Shown piece after piece: positions 9,455 through 18,375 of a stretch of DNA of 64,000 nucleotides. Made by a program: the position numbers and the translations under genes. The stretch is from Rossellomorea aquimaris. Lineage in GTDB: Bacteria > Bacillota > Bacilli > Bacillales > Bacillaceae_B. The notes beneath the pieces are model-generated. The model was not told the origin of the DNA and ran no database searches. It saw only the letters and a list, made by a program, of their open reading frames with translations. The stretch is from positions 1-64,000 of the forward strand of contig NZ_QNRJ01000005.1 of NCBI RefSeq assembly GCF_003315075.1. Direction: 5' to 3'. How positions within the stretch are numbered: position 1 is the stretch's first letter; every line of letters begins with the position of its first letter.

Positions 9455-10696
9455 TTAGTTTTCAGCTATATTTATTAAATAATCGGCCATTTCTTTATAA
9501 ACAATATCGGAATTAAACTTTTCATTATATAGTTTCTTAGCATTTTGTGACATAGCTAGTTTTAAATTTTCATTATCATAAAGTTTTAAAATAATATCCT
9601 TTAAATCATTAGAATCTTTATACAACATTCCGCAATCATACTCATTTGCTAATTCAGCCATACTCCCATTTACGCCTAACAATATAGGCAAAGAAAAAGA
9701 CAAATATTCACCAAACTTATTAGGGATATTGTGTGTAAAATTTATACTATTTCTATATGGTGCAATTCCCACCGAAGATAATGATAACAAAGAAGAGATT
9801 TCTCTTTTTTCAATCCATCCTGGAAGTAATACATTGGGTAAATTACGTGCGTCTATTTTTATTCTCTCTAAATTTTCACCATTACCACATAAAACAAATT
9901 TTATATTCTTATATTCTTTTAACATCTCTGCAGTTTCTATTATTGGATCTAACACAAACTGCTTTCCGAAGTTCCCCATAAATGTCACTATAAAATCTGT
10001 TCTACTTATCTTAGAGTCTAACCAATTAATATTTATAGTTTTTTCACCAGTAGAATCCATCGGGGGGTAAGACGTATAAAAAACTTTATCATTTTCGCTT
10101 TTTTCATTGTTTATTAAACTTTGACCATATTTTAAAAATTTTTGCGTCACCGCAATTAAAGATGTTGAATTTGAAAGTGTTGCAGTTAATTTTCTTTTAG
10201 AGTATTTTATATATGGTTGAATTAAAGTTTTCCCCCATTCCGGAACTAACTCGCCATATATTTCTGGCCATAAATCTCTAATATCTATAACTACTGGGAT
10301 ACTATTTTTATTTGCAAAATTAACGGCAGCTTCTGATAACTCCAGTGGGGCCATAGTTGCTATTATAATATCAGGTAGGTTGTAGTTAACTGAACGGTTT
10401 GAAAATTTTTTTGCAATTCTCTTATGATGTGTAATCCTACTCACTGATATATTTTTCTTATATCCTTTAGACCTAAGTAAATGTATATTAAGCCTTTTAT
10501 TTAACACTATATCTTCATCTTTTTCTGATCGTTGAGTCTTTTTGTAATGATGAAAAGATGAGCTAAACCAGTGTACTTCATGGCCCTCTTCCACTAGTAT
10601 TTTTGAAAGCAAGCCCATTCTTCTTAGTCTTACTTCTCCTTTATCTGAAGGTAACGGTTCTCCTTCACAAACTATCCAAATTACCAAAGAATTCAC
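9455..10696 (-). CDS. GT4 glycosyltransferase (WbuB-like)
   Basis: The 413-residue protein shows the long WbuB-type N-terminal domain (LRRMGLLSKILVEEGHEVHW, later IDIRDLWPE near residue 145) and a C-terminal GT-B domain with MGNFGKQFVLDPII and GIAPYRNSINFTHNIPNKFGEYLS. WbuB-type enzymes use UDP-GlcNAc-like donors in many clusters, but the donor here cannot be read off. The conserved DLWPE motif is a good family marker. It lies 23 bases upstream of the next GT4 gene and is probably in the same transcript. Confidence 0.85.
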   Translation of the reverse strand: MNSLVIWIVCEGEPLPSDKGEVRLRRMGLLSKILVEEGHEVHWFSSSFHHYKKTQRSEKDEDIVLNKRLNIHLLRSKGYKKNISVSRITHHKRIAKKFSNRSVNYNLPDIIIATMAPLELSEAAVNFANKNSIPVVIDIRDLWPEIYGELVPEWGKTLIQPYIKYSKRKLTATLSNSTSLIAVTQKFLKYGQSLINNEKSENDKVFYTSYPPMDSTGEKTININWLDSKISRTDFIVTFMGNFGKQFVLDPIIETAEMLKEYKNIKFVLCGNGENLERIKIDARNLPNVLLPGWIEKREISSLLSLSSVGIAPYRNSINFTHNIPNKFGEYLSFSLPILLGVNGSMAELANEYDCGMLYKDSNDLKDIILKLYDNENLKLAMSQNAKKLYNEKFNSDIVYKEMADYLINIAEN

Positions 10697-10815
10697 CCTC
10701 TATACAAATTTCCTTAAGGCTTAATATTTTCAAAGATAAACGCATAAGAGATAAAAGATTTCATATAAATGTTTCTTATAACGTTCTTCACTTATAGTTG
10801 TGTGCTGAATCGCCA

Positions 10816-11538
10816 TTAAAAGTTCCACAAATGGTAAACTTGATGGCATCCAAATTGTTCACATCCAACTTTATGATAAAAATTAATAGCTCCTATGTTT
10901 GTTACTTGAGTTCCTACTATTATATGAATACACCCATTTCGGTGAGCAGTATATTTTACCGCTTTAAATAAACTAGTTCCTACCCCACCTCTAGACTTCT
11001 TTTGAGATACAGAAATAAGCTCTATTACACAGTCATTACCAAGATATGAAAAGAGCAAGAATCCGTTTATGTCACCATTTTCATCAGTAGATAAGGCAAA
11101 GTATTTATCTGACTTTCCAAAAGAATTAACAAGCCATTCTCGATAGACATGATCTCCACCTCGTTTGGCTAATTCAGGGTCCTCTGTAAATTTCGAGAAC
11201 TGAAAATCTGCTATTTCAGTGATTTGATCATTTTTTTCTAACGCTTGGTGAATTGTTACATTATTTGGCTTTTCATCTAAACCTAATAGTTTTTTCTCAA
11301 ATTGTATATTTACATCTGCTAAAAACGCTGATGTGTCTTTCCCAATAAACTGTGCATTAATAGGTTCAGAATTTTTATTAGTGATTGATATAAACTGATA
11401 GTCTTTAAACCTATTCTTTAATTCATCCCATTCATTTAATGTAAGAGGTTTATGCAAAATAGCTTTAGCACTAGTAACACCAAAAAAGTCTGTATCCCAC
11501 TTTAATTCATTAAAAGTCACCGCTCCATGATTTCCCAA
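10816..11538 (-). CDS. GNAT acetyltransferase, WecD-like (amino-sugar N-acyltransferase)
   Basis: The 240-residue protein has an N-terminal region starting with LKWDTDFFGV, as in WecD/RffC, and a C-terminal GNAT domain with ISVSQKKSRGGVGTSLFKAV (acetyl-CoA pyrophosphate loop) followed by GTQVTNIGAINFYHKVG. WecD acetylates a 4-amino-4,6-dideoxysugar nucleotide. Immediately upstream lie the phosphoglycosyltransferase and the DegT-type aminotransferase genes, so N-acetylation of the UDP-4-amino sugar (the step done by PglD/EpsM elsewhere) is inferred. This would be a non-homologous replacement of the beta-helix acetyltransferase of the bacillosamine pathway. Confidence 0.75.
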   Translation of the reverse strand: MGNHGAVTFNELKWDTDFFGVTSAKAILHKPLTLNEWDELKNRFKDYQFISITNKNSEPINAQFIGKDTSAFLADVNIQFEKKLLGLDEKPNNVTIHQALEKNDQITEIADFQFSKFTEDPELAKRGGDHVYREWLVNSFGKSDKYFALSTDENGDINGFLLFSYLGNDCVIELISVSQKKSRGGVGTSLFKAVKYTAHRNGCIHIIVGTQVTNIGAINFYHKVGCEQFGCHQVYHLWNF

Positions 11539-11551
11539 AAAAGTTCACCCC

Positions 11552-12181
11552 TCACATTCCTACCCCAGTATTGTTATTTGAATTCGTACTCTTTTCAGAT
11601 ACAAATACATCTTCACGCTTTAGAACGGATATAGCTGTTTTGAAAAATATTTTAATATCAAGCCAACAAGAAAGGTGCTCAATATAGTAAATATCATTTT
11701 GGATCCTTTCCTTCCAAGGAACAGTGTTTCTAAAGTATGCTTGATTATATCCAGTAACACCCGGTCTAATATCAAGTTTTCTCTCCTCATTACCCTCATA
11801 TAAATCACGATGTTCTGGTAAGTCAGGTCTAGGACCAATGATACTCATATCACCTTTAACAATATTTAATAATTGCGGTGTCTCATCCAAACTTGTCTTA
11901 CGAATAAACTTTCCTATTCGTGTTAGTCTTGGATCATCTTCTGCATTAAAAGTTGAACCATCCTCATTTCTTAAATCAGGAGCGTTTATTTTCATAGAAC
12001 GGAACTTGTACATTTTAAATATTTTTCCGTTCTTACCAAGACGGGGAGCATTATAAAAGATAGATCCTTTATCTTGAAAATAAATAATTGGCCCTATTAT
12101 CGCTAGAATAACAAACCAAAATGGTAGGGCTACTAATGCTATGATTAAATCAAACACTCTTTTAAAAATTCTCTTATACAT
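11552..12181 (-). CDS. initiating phosphoglycosyltransferase (PglC/EpsL type)
   Basis: The preferred start is the ATG at 12181, preceded by AGGTGG at 8 bases; this gives 209 residues, the size of small monotopic PGTs. One N-terminal re-entrant helix (FDLIIALVALPFWFVILAII) is followed by FKMYKFRSM, the catalytic Asp-Glu in SLDETPQLLNI and GDMSIIGPRPDLPEH, and RPGVTGYNQA. It transfers a phospho-sugar from UDP-sugar to undecaprenyl phosphate, starting the repeat unit. Together with the 4,6-dehydratase and aminotransferase, the likely first sugar is N,N'-diacetylbacillosamine or a relative. The start overlaps the aminotransferase stop by 8 bases, implying translational coupling. Confidence 0.9.
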   Translation of the reverse strand: MYKRIFKRVFDLIIALVALPFWFVILAIIGPIIYFQDKGSIFYNAPRLGKNGKIFKMYKFRSMKINAPDLRNEDGSTFNAEDDPRLTRIGKFIRKTSLDETPQLLNIVKGDMSIIGPRPDLPEHRDLYEGNEERKLDIRPGVTGYNQAYFRNTVPWKERIQNDIYYIEHLSCWLDIKIFFKTAISVLKREDVFVSEKSTNSNNNTGVGM

Positions 12182-13412
12182 CTTGTAAACCACCTAAAAC
12201 TTCGCTTAATACTTTTTTAAAATTTTCAACCACATACTCAACATCATCACTAGTCAACAAGGTATGTAAAGGAAGCGTAATTTCGTTAACATACTGCTTA
12301 TAAGCATTAGGATAATCCTTTATATCAAACCCTAAATTCTTATATGCTGTAAACAAAGGCAATGGCTTATAGTGAACATTACATGCTACACCCGCTTCAG
12401 CCATTTTAACGATAATTTCATTTCTCTTCTCTTCACTTAATTCAGGTATTCTCAATAAATAAAGATGACCTGAAGAAGAAAACTCTTCACCGTAATGCTG
12501 CAGACTTTGAGTACCTAATGGTAAAAGTGCTCTATCATACATTTCTATAATCTCTCTACGCATTTCTAGCAATCCTTCATATCTATCTAACTGTACTAAA
12601 CCAATACTTGCCATAATATCCGTCATATTACATTTATAGGCAGGGTAAACAATATCATATTCCCATGCACCTTTTTGAGTTTTGGCAAGCGCATCTTTCG
12701 ATTGACCATGAAGGCTATATAGCATGAACTGTTTATAAAGCCATTCATCATCTAAACCATTAAAGTTACGCCATACTACAGCTCCACCTTCAGCAGTTGT
12801 AAAATTCTTCACCGCATGGAAAGAGAAGCAAGTAAAATCCGCAACTTGCCCACATTTCATTCCTTGTCTCTCAGCCCCAAAAGCATGAGCCGCATCCGTC
12901 ATAACCATTACTCTATTAAATAACCACTGCAGTTCATTATTTGGTTGGAAGAGTTCTTTCTTACTTTCTACTATTTCAAATAAAGTATCGTAGTCACACA
13001 TCTTCCCCGCAATATCAACTGAAATTATGGCTTTAGTATTTTCAGTAATTGCGTCTGCTAATTTAGAATAATCCATTTCAAATGAATTTGGTGCCGTATC
13101 AACTAAAACTATTTTCGCCCCAACATGCTCTATAACTGAGGCTGACGCAGTATAGGTATAAGCTGAAGTAATGACTTCATCACCTGGTCCAATACCTAAG
13201 ATCCGAAGTGTAAGCTCCATAGAGGCTGTGGCCGAATTTAAGCATACTGCTTTATTAACACCTACATAGTTAGCTATTCTCTTTTCAAGTTCTTTCGTTC
13301 TTGGTCCAGTAGTAATCCATCCAGACTTCATTGCTTTTATTACTTCATTAATTTCTGCATCTGAAATATCCGGTGGAGAGAAAGGAATATTTCTTACTTG
13401 AGTTTCATTCAT
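12174..13412 (-). CDS. DegT/DnrJ/EryC1 PLP-dependent sugar aminotransferase
   Basis: The 412-residue protein has the fold-type I layout of sugar aminotransferases: GWITTGPRTKELEKRIANYV near the N-terminus, NSATASMELTLRI for phosphate binding, VMTDAAHAFGAE, and the PLP lysine in CFSFHAVKNFTTAEGGAVVW near residue 207. It would aminate the 4-keto sugar made by the dehydratase at 14426-16246, as PglE and EpsN do. A GAGGAAG ribosome binding site precedes the ATG. A galU pseudogene separates it from the dehydratase gene. Confidence 0.88.
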   Translation of the reverse strand: MNETQVRNIPFSPPDISDAEINEVIKAMKSGWITTGPRTKELEKRIANYVGVNKAVCLNSATASMELTLRILGIGPGDEVITSAYTYTASASVIEHVGAKIVLVDTAPNSFEMDYSKLADAITENTKAIISVDIAGKMCDYDTLFEIVESKKELFQPNNELQWLFNRVMVMTDAAHAFGAERQGMKCGQVADFTCFSFHAVKNFTTAEGGAVVWRNFNGLDDEWLYKQFMLYSLHGQSKDALAKTQKGAWEYDIVYPAYKCNMTDIMASIGLVQLDRYEGLLEMRREIIEMYDRALLPLGTQSLQHYGEEFSSSGHLYLLRIPELSEEKRNEIIVKMAEAGVACNVHYKPLPLFTAYKNLGFDIKDYPNAYKQYVNEITLPLHTLLTSDDVEYVVENFKKVLSEVLGGLQDV

Positions 13413-13573
13413 GTTTGCTTCCTCACTTTAGTTTAATAATTTTTTTGATTTTCACTTTAGTAACTTAGGACCTGATTGGAGTAGGGGAGATTCCAACTAA
13501 CTACTAATTCACTAAAGTATAAATACATAAAACAGGTGTGCTGAACCCAACCATCCAGCACCTCGTATTCTCA

Positions 13574-14422
13574 TCATGATTGCGGAATCTTATTCTCACT
13601 CACAGTATCCTTCAAATACTCAAGAACCTGCTCTCTTAAATCCGCACGCTCCAAAGCAAATTCTACAGTCGCCTTAATAAACCCAAACTTATCCCCAACA
13701 TCATGCCTCTCACCATCAAACTCATACCCAACCACCATCTGTAATTGGTTAAGCTCCTTAATCGCATCCGTCAACTGAATCTCCCCACCAGCCCCTGGCG
13801 TAAGATTCTCTAGAATAGAGAAAATCTCTGGATGAAGTACATATCTACCCATAATTGCATAATTAGAAGGTGCCTCTTCCTGCTTAGGCTACTCAACTAA
13901 GTCATTGATATGATAAACCCCATCCTCAATACCATTCTCATTAATCGAAATTACACCATACTTAGAAACTTCCTGCACCCCAATCACCGAAGAATTATAC
14001 CGCTCATAAACATCAATTAACTGCTTCAAACAAGGTTTCTCCGGAGAATGAACAATATCATCCCCAAGTAACACCGCAAACGGCTCATCCCCAATAAACC
14101 GACTCGCACAAGAAATCGCATGCCCTAATCCAAGAGGCTCCTTCTGACTAATATAATGAATGTTAGCCAGCTTCGAAATCCCCTGCACTTCTTCCAGCTG
14201 CTCATACTTACCCTTCTTCGCAAGAGTCTCCTCCAACTCATAAGACTTATCAAAATGATCCTCAATACCGGAAGCCACCGCTTCCTCGATGATATATTGA
14301 ATCGTAGGCTTGTCCACAATCGGTAGCATTTCTTTCGGCTGAGCCTTCGTAGCTGGTAAGAAACGTGTTCCTAGCCCCGCCGCAGGAATAATCGCTTTTC
14401 TCACTTTTTGCATATCTTCCAC
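13574..14422 (-). pseudogene. galU: UTP-glucose-1-phosphate uridylyltransferase, interrupted by nonsense codon
   Basis: The frame opens with [20 protein letters not shown] and [20 protein letters not shown], clear GalU/GtaB landmarks, but a TAG at 13889-13891 stops it after 177 residues. The same frame continues past the stop as PKQEEAPSNYAIMGRYVLHP to the normal C-terminus at 13574, so one base change at the lysine codon of the conserved V-E-K-P motif explains the break. In addition, about 14 residues normally found between VASGIED and HFDKS (including a VTGK segment) are absent in frame. Both lesions hit conserved active-site regions. Loss of function, or two separate non-functional fragments, is inferred; another copy may exist elsewhere. 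A sequencing error could explain the stop but not the deletion. Confidence 0.85.
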
Positions 14423-14425
14423 CCC

Positions 14426-16246
14426 TTAGTTTACGTTCTGTACTAATACCCGTTCTTTTTTATTCGCAAGATCTAACACATAGTCAGCTAGATACTGAGG
14501 CTCAAACTCCGTATGATTCTCAACCAGGTTCGACACCCGCTCATAGTCAAACTCCACCGTCTTCCCAATAAAAATCTTCGGAAACACAGCCTCCCCATGA
14601 ACCTCATTCTCACCCAATAATTCCTCATACATCTTCTCACCAGGACGAATCCCCGCATACTTAATCCCGATTTCTTCTATTGTATAACCCGATAGCTTAA
14701 TCAGATTCTTCGCCAGATCCACGATTTTGACCGGCTCACCCATATCCAGTACGAAGATCTCTCCACCACGGGCCAAAGCACCAGCCTGCATAACCAATCG
14801 CGATGCCTCTGGAATCGTCATAAAGTATCTCGTCATATCAGGATGGGTCACCGTAACCGGACCACCGGCTTGAATCTGTCTCTTAAATAATGGAATAACA
14901 CTTCCACGACTTCCAAGTACGTTACCAAAACGGACGGCAACAAAGTTCGTCGGGCTTTGTTTATCCAGATTCTGAATCACCATTTCAGCGATTCTCTTTG
15001 TCGATCCCATTACGTTCGTTGGATTCACTGCCTTATCAGAAGAAACAAGCACGAACGTTTTGACTCCGAATGTATCGGCTGCTTCCGCTACATTCTTCGT
15101 ACCGATGACATTGTTCTTCACGGCTTCTTTCGGATTATATTCCATTAACGGTACATGCTTATGAGCCGCGGCATGATACACAACCTCGGGGGAATGTTCT
15201 TCAAACACTTCAAAAATCCGGTTTCGATCTTGTATATCCGCGATGATAGGGACAACTTTCAATTCTGTTCCATATCTGCTTCTTAGTTCCATATCGATCG
15301 TGTAAATAGAATTTTCACCATGACCTAATAATAAAAGCTTTTTGGGTTTGAATTTACTCACTTGACGACAAATTTCAGATCCTATTGAACCTCCAGCGCC
15401 TGTAACCAGTACTGTCTTCCCTGATAATTTCTTTGAAATACTATCAGTATCAAGTTCTACAGGCTCACGACCAAGCAAGTCTTCTACCTGCACTTCCCGG
15501 AATTGATTGACGGATACTTTACCAGATACGATATCCTCGATCATCGGCATAATCTGCACCTTTGCTGAAGTTTTACTACATTGTTGATAGACTTCTTGTA
15601 TTTCACCCTTACGTAGAGAAGGAATGGCAATGATGATATTATCCACTCGGTGCTTTTCAACCAATATCGGTATATCAGATGTACGACCAAGAATCGTTAC
15701 ACCATATATTTGAAGCTTCATTTTTTTAGGATCATCATCAATAAATCCGACTGGAAGTAAATCAGTATCCTGGCTCTTGATTAACTGACGGACAAGCATG
15801 GACCCGGCTGACCCCGCCCCGATGATCAAGGCACGTTTCTTTTCCTGTTTAGGCTTTATGTAATAATGTCTGTACATTCTCCATGAGAATCGTGATCCAC
15901 CTATTAAGATGATATGAAGCATCCAAGTGACTGCCAGTACCCGAACATATATATCCCCATTCATTAGAAACTGAAGGACACCTGTCGTCACAATGGAAAA
16001 CGTAATCGCACGAATGATGGCAACCATTTCTCCTACACTCGCATACTCCCATGCTTTCTGATAAAGACGATAAATAAATGCGAATACGTGGTGACTTGCC
16101 AGTAGTACAAATGAGCTAAAGACGAGTGTAGGCAATGTATACAGGCTGAATGTTGGATGGAGAAGATAATAACCAAAATAAATTGCTGTTAACACGATCA
16201 ATGAATCCAACAGCATCAGCAATGATACCCGTTTTGTATAACTCAT
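14426..16246 (-). CDS. membrane UDP-GlcNAc 4,6-dehydratase (EpsC/PglF/CapD family)
   Basis: The 606-residue protein has four N-terminal membrane segments (residues about 8-120), a first Rossmann-like domain (ALIIGAGSAGSMLVRQL near residue 140) and a C-terminal SDR dehydratase domain beginning TVLVTGAGGSIGSEICRQV near residue 280. The active-site region is SSDKAVNPTNVMGSTKR, where the usual SDR tyrosine is replaced by methionine as in other long PglF-type enzymes. It makes the UDP-4-keto-6-deoxy-HexNAc used by the aminotransferase. It is the first sugar-nucleotide gene after the regulatory module and starts just downstream of the small gene and hairpin at 16285-16550. Confidence 0.9.
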   Translation of the reverse strand: MSYTKRVSLLMLLDSLIVLTAIYFGYYLLHPTFSLYTLPTLVFSSFVLLASHHVFAFIYRLYQKAWEYASVGEMVAIIRAITFSIVTTGVLQFLMNGDIYVRVLAVTWMLHIILIGGSRFSWRMYRHYYIKPKQEKKRALIIGAGSAGSMLVRQLIKSQDTDLLPVGFIDDDPKKMKLQIYGVTILGRTSDIPILVEKHRVDNIIIAIPSLRKGEIQEVYQQCSKTSAKVQIMPMIEDIVSGKVSVNQFREVQVEDLLGREPVELDTDSISKKLSGKTVLVTGAGGSIGSEICRQVSKFKPKKLLLLGHGENSIYTIDMELRSRYGTELKVVPIIADIQDRNRIFEVFEEHSPEVVYHAAAHKHVPLMEYNPKEAVKNNVIGTKNVAEAADTFGVKTFVLVSSDKAVNPTNVMGSTKRIAEMVIQNLDKQSPTNFVAVRFGNVLGSRGSVIPLFKRQIQAGGPVTVTHPDMTRYFMTIPEASRLVMQAGALARGGEIFVLDMGEPVKIVDLAKNLIKLSGYTIEEIGIKYAGIRPGEKMYEELLGENEVHGEAVFPKIFIGKTVEFDYERVSNLVENHTEFEPQYLADYVLDLANKKERVLVQNVN

Positions 16247-16284
16247 ATAAATCCCTTCTTTTCTACGTTATTTTGACAAATTAA

Positions 16285-16328
16285 ATACCTAAGGAAAAGA
16301 TACAACCGTATACCTTTTCCTTAGGTAT
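16285..16328 (-). terminator. 15-bp inverted repeat upstream of the dehydratase gene
   Basis: Bases 16285-16299 (ATACCTAAGGAAAAG) and 16314-16328 are perfect reverse complements with a 14-base loop. On the minus strand the stem is followed by a T-rich stretch (TTTAATTT). It lies between the small ORF and the dehydratase gene, so a terminator bypassed by the putative EAR element upstream is a reasonable inference. Confidence 0.55.
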
Positions 16329-16334
16329 CTAGAT

Positions 16335-16550
16335 TTACTTTTGATCATTTAATCTTTTTTCAATGGCTTGGTTGATTAGCGTTCTTATTTCTTCCAGTCG
16401 TTCTATCGGTGCATCCTGGTAGATGTACCTTATGGCTTTTTTCATGCTTTTGGACAATGTATTAAAATCTTTCAATTCTATTTTCTCCTTGATTTTACAA
16501 TTAACCTTTTTCATTCCACTATTAGAATAAGTTACATAAAGCGTTTTCAT
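16335..16550 (-). CDS. small hypothetical protein
   Basis: This 71-residue ORF encodes a lysine-rich N-terminal part and a helical C-terminus (IERLEEIRTLINQAIEKRL). I recognise no family. No good ribosome binding site precedes the ATG, which lowers confidence. It sits between a structured leader-like region and the hairpin at 16285-16328, so it may be a leader-region ORF or not a gene at all. Confidence 0.4.
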   Translation of the reverse strand: MKTLYVTYSNSGMKKVNCKIKEKIELKDFNTLSKSMKKAIRYIYQDAPIERLEEIRTLINQAIEKRLNDQK

Positions 16551-16569
16551 TTAAAAACTTTACTATTTT

Positions 16570-16785
16570 CTATTATTATAGTATTTGTGGGCATCCAACC
16601 CTTCCTCACATCCCACCAATGACGACAAGCGTCTAAGGTTAAAGTATCTTACTCTTCACCCACGGCGTGACCGAGTGCCTCCAATGATAACGGTAAGGAG
16701 ACATTCCCAAAATTCTACTGTTGTCTTTGTGCAACTTTTTGTTTCTGATATACCAACGACAATAGCACCTTAGGATTACCTGTGT
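16570..16785 (-). ncRNA. structured leader, candidate EAR (epsC-type) antitermination RNA
   Basis: The minus-strand sequence between the phosphatase gene and the small ORF has no convincing ORF and many local pairings. Seen directly: CTAAGGT near its 5' end pairs with ACCTTAG about 130 bases on; GGCACTCGGTCACGCC can fold; GACG-CTTGT-CGTC; and GTGGG paired with CCCAC near the 3' end. EAR RNAs of Bacillales lie in eps operons just before epsC and promote processive antitermination. Position and compact structure match; a covariance-model match was not tested, and the identification is inference. Confidence 0.5.
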
Positions 16786-16795
16786 CTTGATTATT

Positions 16796-17563
16796 TTAGA
16801 AGATTCCAAGGAACTTCTTCTTTTTGATCAATTCAGGTATTTCTTTATAAATATTTTTTCCATCTATCAGCAATTCTGCATTTTCCGTAAAGTAATAGAC
16901 CATGTCTATTCCGTACTTTTTCTCTATATAGTCCATCGCTTCTTCCATTTTGAAAGTGCGATTGCGTATGTTATGTGCGTCTGATGCGATGAAGTGTGTC
17001 AGGTTGGCTTGAATCATTTGTTGAGAGAACTTCTGGATGTTCTTGCCGAAGTATCCTGTAAGGCTGGACGCTGTCAGTTGCGTAGCTGCTCCTCCTTGTA
17101 CAAGCTTGTATAGCTTTTCCGGTCTCTCGATCAACTCGGCATTCCGTTCGGGATGAACGATGACAGGGGTCAGCCCTGCTACTTGAATATCGTAGAGAAG
17201 CTTTTCCGTGTATCGTGGAACTGAGCTTGACGGAAATTCTATGAAAAGATAATGGGAAATTTGGTTTAAAGGTAGAATATCACCCTTTTGGTAATCTTCT
17301 AAAATTTCACCATAAATGCGGCACTCCTGCCCCGGAAGAACTTCCAAGTTGATATGTTCTTCTTTTAGGCGATCATTCACTTCTTTTACAAGTGGAAGGA
17401 TGTCCGACTTCACGTTGTCGTATTTTCCATTACGGTGATGAGGAGTCGCAATGATTGTGTGGATCCCTTCTGAGACAGCCTGCTTTGCCATGTCGATACT
17501 GTCGTAGATCGTATTGGCTCCATCGTCTATCCCAGGCAGGATATGGCTATGAATGTCAATCAT
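16796..17563 (-). CDS. ywqE: PHP-family protein-tyrosine phosphatase (YwqE/CpsB-like)
   Basis: The ATG at 17563 is chosen over the longer frame because AAAGGAGGAG lies just upstream and the product then starts MIDIHSHILPGIDDG, the usual N-terminus of this family (255 residues). Metal ligands are visible in HSHILPGIDDGA, TPHH, VHPERN and the final FIASDAHN. The enzyme is a Mn-dependent PHP phosphatase that removes phosphate from the tyrosine cluster of the partner kinase and so tunes polysaccharide synthesis. It follows the kinase gene in the same order as ywqC-ywqD-ywqE. Confidence 0.9.
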   Translation of the reverse strand: MIDIHSHILPGIDDGANTIYDSIDMAKQAVSEGIHTIIATPHHRNGKYDNVKSDILPLVKEVNDRLKEEHINLEVLPGQECRIYGEILEDYQKGDILPLNQISHYLFIEFPSSSVPRYTEKLLYDIQVAGLTPVIVHPERNAELIERPEKLYKLVQGGAATQLTASSLTGYFGKNIQKFSQQMIQANLTHFIASDAHNIRNRTFKMEEAMDYIEKKYGIDMVYYFTENAELLIDGKNIYKEIPELIKKKKFLGIF

Positions 17564-17667
17564 TACTAACTCCTCCTTTTTGTAGTTCTTTCGACTTATT
17601 TTTACAACGTATTCCATTTTACACCACTAGGTATATTTGTAAAGGGGTGAATTTTGTCGAATGCGGA

Positions 17668-18375
17668 TTAATTTCCGTAATAGTAATAATAATCTGTTTC
17701 TGACGCTTTTTTATTATTCAGCACGCATCCAAGAAGTTTTCCTTTTGTTGTTTGCAAAAGCTCTTTCGCTTTCTTCGCCGGTTCCATTTCTGTTTTCCCG
17801 CTTGAAACGACAAGGATGCTTCCGTGACATTGGTTCGCCATAATTTGCGCATCTGTTACTACTAGTACTGGTGGCGTATCAAAGATGATCAGGTCATATT
17901 CTTCATAAGCATCGACAAAGAATTGCTGCATCGCCCTTGAACTTAATAGCTCCGCTGGATTCGGTGGGATCGGACCGCTTGAGAGAATATGAAGCTTGTC
18001 CACGCCGCTGTCTTTAACGGCCTCTTTTAATATTACTTGTCTTGAAAGAACATTCGTCAATCCCGTCGTGTTCGGGAAGTTAAACGTATAGTGAACGGTT
18101 GGCTTTCTCATATCTGCATCAACTAGGAGTACAGTCTTCCCCTGTTGAGCAAAGACTACGGCTAAGTTCGCAGCCGTTGTGGACTTCCCTTCCCCAGGGC
18201 CTGCAGATGATACCATGATCGAACGGTATTCCTGATCGACGGATGAGAATTGGATGTTCGTACGGATCGTACGGAATTGCTCCGATACGGGAGACTTCGG
18301 ATTCGCTTTCGCTATAAGCTTACGTATATTTGCATTCATTGATTTCTTCTGTTTATTAAACACCGACACTTTCAC
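17668..18375 (-). CDS. ywqD: BY-kinase, CapB/YwqD-like tyrosine kinase
   Basis: The 235-residue cytoplasmic kinase has the Walker A motif SSAGPGEGKSTTAANLA near residue 57, Walker A' VLLVDADMRKP and the Walker B LIIFDTPPV. The C-terminus ends in a tyrosine cluster (five consecutive Tyr, residues 229-233), the autophosphorylation site. The start overlaps the modulator gene by 20 bases. Activation by the membrane modulator and dephosphorylation by the phosphatase encoded next is established for the family; target proteins here are unknown. Confidence 0.9.
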   Translation of the reverse strand: MKVSVFNKQKKSMNANIRKLIAKANPKSPVSEQFRTIRTNIQFSSVDQEYRSIMVSSAGPGEGKSTTAANLAVVFAQQGKTVLLVDADMRKPTVHYTFNFPNTTGLTNVLSRQVILKEAVKDSGVDKLHILSSGPIPPNPAELLSSRAMQQFFVDAYEEYDLIIFDTPPVLVVTDAQIMANQCHGSILVVSSGKTEMEPAKKAKELLQTTKGKLLGCVLNNKKASETDYYYYYGN

